Below are positions 60,925 through 64,000 of a stretch of DNA of 64,000 bases, piece by piece; positions within the stretch are counted from its first letter, which is position 1; each line of letters starts with the position of its first letter. This DNA is from JBEKTW01 sp049515655 (GTDB taxonomy: Bacteria; Bacteroidota; Ignavibacteria; UBA10030; SZUA-254). Both the position numbers and the translations under genes were made by a program. Where the stretch lies: NCBI GenBank assembly GCA_049515655.1, contig JBEKTW010000021.1, positions 1-64,000 on the forward strand. The letters are read 5' to 3'. The notes below the pieces were generated by a model. That model was not told the origin of the DNA and ran no database searches. It saw nothing but the letters and a program-made list of their open reading frames with translations.

Positions 60925-60957
60925 GTAGACTCTGGTACATTGTAAAGGAGAAGAAGC

Positions 60958-62166
60958 ATGACGAACGGACATCCGGATGGCGTAACAGCCGCCAAAGGTT
61001 TTCAGGCGGCCGGAGTGCACTGCGGCCTGAAGAAAATGAAAAAAGACCTCGCCCTGTTGTATTCCACCGTGCCTGCCGTTGGTGCGGGAATCTTCACGAC
61101 GAGCAAGGTCCAGGCTGCGCCGGTGATGGTGGATAAGATGCAGTTCAGGAAGTCCACAAACTATCGGGCGATCGTGGTGAACAGCGGCAACGCGAATGCG
61201 TGCACGGGTGAACGCGGTCTGAACGATGCCTGGTCGATGGTGAAGAGGACTGCCGAAGTCCTGAAGATCGGGGAGGACGAAATCCTCGTTTCATCTACGG
61301 GAGTCATCGGACAGTATATGCCGATGGAAAAAATCTCCGCGGGCATCACTGAGGCGTCGCTGATGCTGGGTGTTGAGGGACATGCCTCGGCCGCGGAAGC
61401 GATCATGACGACCGATACATTTCCGAAAGAGTACGTCAACCATGTCAACCTTAATGGAATCGATGTGACAATCGGCGGAATGGCAAAGGGTTCGGGAATG
61501 ATCGCCCCCAACATGGCGACAATGCTCGCCTTTATAACGACGGATGTGAATATCGCGCCCGACCTTCTCCAATTCTCCCTAAAACAGGCCGCCGACCATT
61601 CTTTCAATCGCATCACGGTGGACGGCGACACGAGTACGAACGATATGGTGCTGATCCTCGCCAATGGTTCGGCGGGAAATGAAAAACTCACCTCGTCGAC
61701 CGATCCCTCCTTCAAGCTGTTTCACATCGCACTTGAAGAACTTTTGGTACGGCTTTCAAAAATGATCGTGCTCGACGGCGAAGGAGCCACAAAGTTTGTC
61801 GAAATAATTGTGTCGGGCGCGGCATCCGAACAAGCTGCGGTCCAGGCCGCACGGGCTACGGCTAATTCAAGTCTTGTCAAAACGGCGATTCACGGCGAGG
61901 ATGCCAACTGGGGGCGGATTCTTGCCGCCATCGGTTATTCGGGGATCGAATTTAATCCTGCGGATGTGGAAATCTTCTTTGGAGAGGTTCCGATTCTTCG
62001 CCGGGACTACCGGATCGATTTTTCCGAAGCGGAAGCCAAACGCGTGCTGAGCCAGAAAGAAATACGGATCACCATTGACCTTCATCAGGGCGATGCCTCC
62101 GCGACGTTCTGGACCTGCGACCTTTCGAAAGAGTACGTTGCAATCAACTCGAATTATCGAACGTAG
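60958..62166 (+). CDS. argJ: glutamate N-acetyltransferase (ornithine acetyltransferase)
   Basis: 402 residues. It moves the acetyl group from N-acetylornithine to glutamate, closing the cyclic arginine pathway. The self-cleavage site and nucleophilic threonine lie in GSGMIAPNMATMLAFITTDV (the Thr of ATML). VNSGNANACTGERG and AIHGEDANWGRILAAIGYSG are other signatures. With argC, argB and argD present and no separate argA in view, the organism probably uses the recycling route. GGAG lies 10 bases before the ATG. Confidence 0.95.
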   Translation: MTNGHPDGVTAAKGFQAAGVHCGLKKMKKDLALLYSTVPAVGAGIFTTSKVQAAPVMVDKMQFRKSTNYRAIVVNSGNANACTGERGLNDAWSMVKRTAEVLKIGEDEILVSSTGVIGQYMPMEKISAGITEASLMLGVEGHASAAEAIMTTDTFPKEYVNHVNLNGIDVTIGGMAKGSGMIAPNMATMLAFITTDVNIAPDLLQFSLKQAADHSFNRITVDGDTSTNDMVLILANGSAGNEKLTSSTDPSFKLFHIALEELLVRLSKMIVLDGEGATKFVEIIVSGAASEQAAVQAARATANSSLVKTAIHGEDANWGRILAAIGYSGIEFNPADVEIFFGEVPILRRDYRIDFSEAEAKRVLSQKEIRITIDLHQGDASATFWTCDLSKEYVAINSNYRT

Positions 62167-62185
62167 AGAATGTCCAACGGCAATC

Positions 62186-62241
62186 CCGTCACCCTGAGCG
62201 ACTGAGTCCGCGCTCTTTGCGGACGAAGGAGTCGAAGGGTG
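62186..62241. repeat. left palindromic repeat flanking the GIY-YIG gene
   Basis: CCGTCACCCTGAGCGA (62186-62201) is the exact inverse of 62640-62655. Within 62190-62241, CACCCT pairs with AGGGTG, GACT with AGTC and GTCCGC with GCGGAC, giving an interrupted hairpin of the CCTGAGCGA...TCGAAGG family. Confidence 0.85.
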
Positions 62242-62262
62242 TTGGTGGGAAACGAGTAGAGG

Positions 62263-62652
62263 ATGAAACAATCTTGGGTTTATATTGTTGAATGCTCGGA
62301 CGGTTCATATTACACTGGCTGCACAACGAATCTTGAAACACGAATCTCCAAGCACAACAACGGTTCATACGGCGGATACACTGCGAGCCGACGGCCGGTT
62401 AAGCTTCTCTGGAGCCAACAGTTCGGAGACATCCGAAATGCCATTGAGGTAGAACGAACCATTAAGAAATGGACACGGGCCAAGAAGGAAGCCTTAATGA
62501 AGGAGGACTTCGAAACACTGAAGGAACTGGCTCGGTCGACGAGGACGAAATTGAAGTTGAAAAACACGGCAAACCCTTCTGCGCCTGAGGCGCATCCGCC
62601 TCTGGCGGAGACTCGTACCGTTGAAAAGAACAACGGTACTCGCTCAGGGTGA
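62263..62652 (+). CDS. small GIY-YIG nuclease (UPF0213-type)
   Basis: 129 residues. The GIY-YIG core fills the first 85: WVYIVECSDGSYYTGCTTNL (the motif here reads YIV then YTG), ISKHNNGSYGGYTASRRP, and EVERTIKKWTRAKKEAL with the catalytic glutamate. The last 20 or so residues (PSAPEAHPPLAETRTVEKNN) are encoded by the right palindromic repeat, and the stop codon lies inside the inverted repeat. Such small proteins are very common in environmental genomes and their role is not settled. Confidence 0.87.
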   Translation: MKQSWVYIVECSDGSYYTGCTTNLETRISKHNNGSYGGYTASRRPVKLLWSQQFGDIRNAIEVERTIKKWTRAKKEALMKEDFETLKELARSTRTKLKLKNTANPSAPEAHPPLAETRTVEKNNGTRSG

Positions 62653-62655
62653 CGG
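62573..62655. repeat. right palindromic repeat flanking the GIY-YIG gene
   Basis: Outer ACCCT (62573-62577) and AGGGT (62646-62650) enclose three hairpins in a row: TGCGCC/GGCGCA (62580-62594), TCCGCC/GGCGGA (62595-62609) and GTACCGTTG/CAACGGTAC (62615-62639). The closing TCGCTCAGGGTGACGG (62640-62655) is the inverse of the left end. Confidence 0.85.
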
Positions 62656-62676
62656 ACGAAACGAAAACATCACATC

Positions 62677-63546
62677 ATGCTCTCCACAAAAGACAAAACT
62701 GAAGTTCTCATCGAAGCGCTCCCGTACATCTCACGGTACGAGGGGAAGACCTTTGTCGTCAAGTACGGCGGCGCGGCGATGATCGACGAGGATCTCAAAG
62801 AGACATTCGCCCAGGATGTGACGCTTCTGAAGAAAATTGGAATAAAGGTCGTCGTGGTCCATGGCGGCGGCAAGGAAGTCACGGAACTGGCAGCGCGCCT
62901 CGGTATCCCGTCGAAGTTCATCGACGGCCAGCGCTATACGGATGAAGCGATGATGGAAGTTGTGCAAATGGTGCTTGCCGGCAAAACCAACAAAGACATC
63001 GTCGCCCGCATCAACCAGCACGACGGCGAGGCTGTCGGCCTCTGTGGCATCGATGCCGATCTTCTTCGTGTAAAAAAATCTTCCGACAACGGCCAGGATC
63101 TGGGCCTGGTGGGAGAAGTCGTGGCTGTGAATACGACGTACCTGAACCTTCTTCTGAACAATTCTATCATGCCTGTAGTCGCGCCGGTTGGCGTGGACGC
63201 AAGCTGGAAAGCGCATAACGTTAATGCGGACGTTGCAGCGACAGCCATCGCCTCCGCACTCAAAGCTGAGAAACTCGTTTTCCTCAGCGACGTGGAAGGC
63301 GTTTCCGCCGCCGGCCGTCTCATCCACAGCATGGACAAAGTTGAGGCGGACCGGTTAATTGAAACGGGTGTCATCAGCGACGGAATGATCCCGAAGATCC
63401 GTTCGGCGTTCGGAGCGATGGACGGCGGCGTGAACAAGGTCCACCTCATCGACGGACGCGTGAAACACTCACTTCTTCTTGAAATTTTCACCGACGAAGG
63501 AGTCGGCACCGAACTTCTTCATACACTACGGAGTATCAACGCATGA
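62677..63546 (+). CDS. argB: acetylglutamate kinase
   Basis: 289 residues. It phosphorylates N-acetylglutamate, the controlled step of the pathway. Motifs: VVKYGGAAM (ATP site lysine), VVVHGGGKEVTEL, GLCGIDADLL, VNADVAATAIASAL, FLSDVEGV and SDGMIPKIRSAFGAMDGGV. The N-terminal extension KDKTEVLIEALPYISRYEGK is the kinked helix that in arginine-inhibited enzymes builds hexamers, so feedback inhibition by arginine is likely. Its stop overlaps the argR start (ATGATG at 63543). Confidence 0.95.
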   Translation: MLSTKDKTEVLIEALPYISRYEGKTFVVKYGGAAMIDEDLKETFAQDVTLLKKIGIKVVVVHGGGKEVTELAARLGIPSKFIDGQRYTDEAMMEVVQMVLAGKTNKDIVARINQHDGEAVGLCGIDADLLRVKKSSDNGQDLGLVGEVVAVNTTYLNLLLNNSIMPVVAPVGVDASWKAHNVNADVAATAIASALKAEKLVFLSDVEGVSAAGRLIHSMDKVEADRLIETGVISDGMIPKIRSAFGAMDGGVNKVHLIDGRVKHSLLLEIFTDEGVGTELLHTLRSINA

Positions 63547-63995
63547 TGACGAAAAACGCCCGGCAGTTTGCCATCAAAGAAATCATAAGCGATAAAACCG
63601 TTTCCAACCAGGACGAGCTGCGCCTCGAACTGAAGAAGGAGGGATTTACCGTGACGCAGGCGACGCTTTCGCGCGACCTGCGGGAGCTCGGCATCGGCCG
63701 GGCCATGTCGGAAGAGGGAATGCGCTATACGATTCAATCCGCCTCGGAAGCTCAGATCCTTCGTCCGCTCGTGGGCGCGGAAGTGATCTCCATCCACGCG
63801 AACGAGAGCGTGATCGTCGTTCGAACGCTCCCGGGCTGCGCGAATACCGTCGGGGAGTTCCTCGACACCCAAAAGAATTCCGACATCATCGGAACGCTCG
63901 CGGGGGACAACACGCTCCTCGTTATTCCGCAGTCCCAGAAGAAAACGAAACAGCTCCTGACATTTCTCAAAGACAAACTCATCGAAGGAAAGTAG
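63543..63995 (+). CDS. argR: arginine repressor ArgR
   Basis: 150 residues, full length. The winged helix-turn-helix has TVTQATLSRDLRELGIGR. The C-terminal oligomerisation and arginine-binding domain shows VVRTLPGCANTVGEFLD and IGTLAGDNTLLVIP (the usual GTxAGDDT has Asn here). It would repress the arg genes when arginine is plentiful, likely through the double site at 59676-59711. Two ATGs in a row (63543, 63546) both fit. Confidence 0.95.
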   Translation: MMTKNARQFAIKEIISDKTVSNQDELRLELKKEGFTVTQATLSRDLRELGIGRAMSEEGMRYTIQSASEAQILRPLVGAEVISIHANESVIVVRTLPGCANTVGEFLDTQKNSDIIGTLAGDNTLLVIPQSQKKTKQLLTFLKDKLIEGK

Positions 63996-64000
63996 TGGAC

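Larger units (their letters stand above)
62186..62655. mobile_element. candidate GIY-YIG element inside the arginine cluster
   Basis: A 470-base unit bounded by perfect 16-base inverted repeats and containing one GIY-YIG nuclease gene and two hairpin-rich flanks. It separates argJ from argB, which are otherwise part of a compact group. The repeats belong to a family dispersed in this window (148, 3379, 59805). Mobility is inferred, not shown. Confidence 0.5.

Noticed and set aside
1..64000. tRNA or rRNA genes
   Set aside because: The gaps were read for tRNA-like arms and TTCGAATC-type loops. Matches fell only inside coding sequence without cloverleaf partners. A dedicated covariance search was not possible here.

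Overview
This is a bacterial chromosomal segment, most likely from the Bacteroidota/Chlorobiota side of the FCB group and closest in style to Ignavibacteria-like lineages. Three large secreted proteins end in the type IX secretion (Por-type) tail with the QNYPNPFNP core. There is a full Bat (Bacteroides aerotolerance) operon, several genes start with TTG, and the gaps are full of degenerate short repeats. There is no rRNA or other phylogenetic marker to settle this, so the assignment is an inference.

Layout. 0-3.3 kb: the start of a gene leaving the left edge, a Rid-family protein and a PDZ/GAF/SpoIIE phosphatase. 3.9-13.0 kb: a Bat operon (MoxR, DUF58, a short BatD-like protein, BatA, BatB, BatC, BatD, BatE). 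Most junctions overlap by a few bases, but the operon is opened at two places by repeat-rich inserts, one carrying an S23/four-helix-bundle gene. 13.1-14.4 kb: an intact-looking IS3-family element that landed in a palindromic repeat. 14.7-30.3 kb: a surface-polysaccharide cluster (RfbB, Wza-like exporter, Wzz, Wzx, Wzy, a methyltransferase, glycosyltransferases, a polyprenyl-phosphate sugar transferase and a glycosyltransferase fused to a degenerate sugar transferase). 30.3-34.8 kb: housekeeping genes (accA, a hot-dog thioesterase, a Trm112-like protein, nadC) plus a second flippase and a second S23 element.

35.0-41.7 kb: an accessory island of DNA-processing genes (Cas4-like/DEDD nuclease, two uracil-DNA-glycosylase-fold proteins, a AAA ATPase, a WYL regulator and a RecA-fold protein with a Tat-type signal). 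41.8-45.2 kb: DUF1385, prfA, tadA. 45.3-58.4 kb: three large secreted T9SS-tailed proteins (nuclease/phosphatase fold, M1 peptidase, BNR/YCF48 repeats) around a propeller-type histidine kinase and its LuxR-type response regulator. 58.5-64 kb: arginine biosynthesis (argD divergent from argC-argJ-argB-argR) with a double ARG-box-like operator, interrupted by a GIY-YIG nuclease gene that sits between inverted repeats.

The most unusual content is in the small elements between genes. (1) S23/four-helix-bundle genes are bracketed by inverted degenerate short repeats and share an identical 11-base leader in front of the start codon. (2) A GIY-YIG gene lies between perfect 16-base inverted repeats that belong to a dispersed palindromic repeat family. 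(3) Palindromes are nested inside palindromes, and the IS3 element sits in the arm of one. Together they suggest a genome in which short hairpin repeats and small nuclease or helical-bundle genes spread together.
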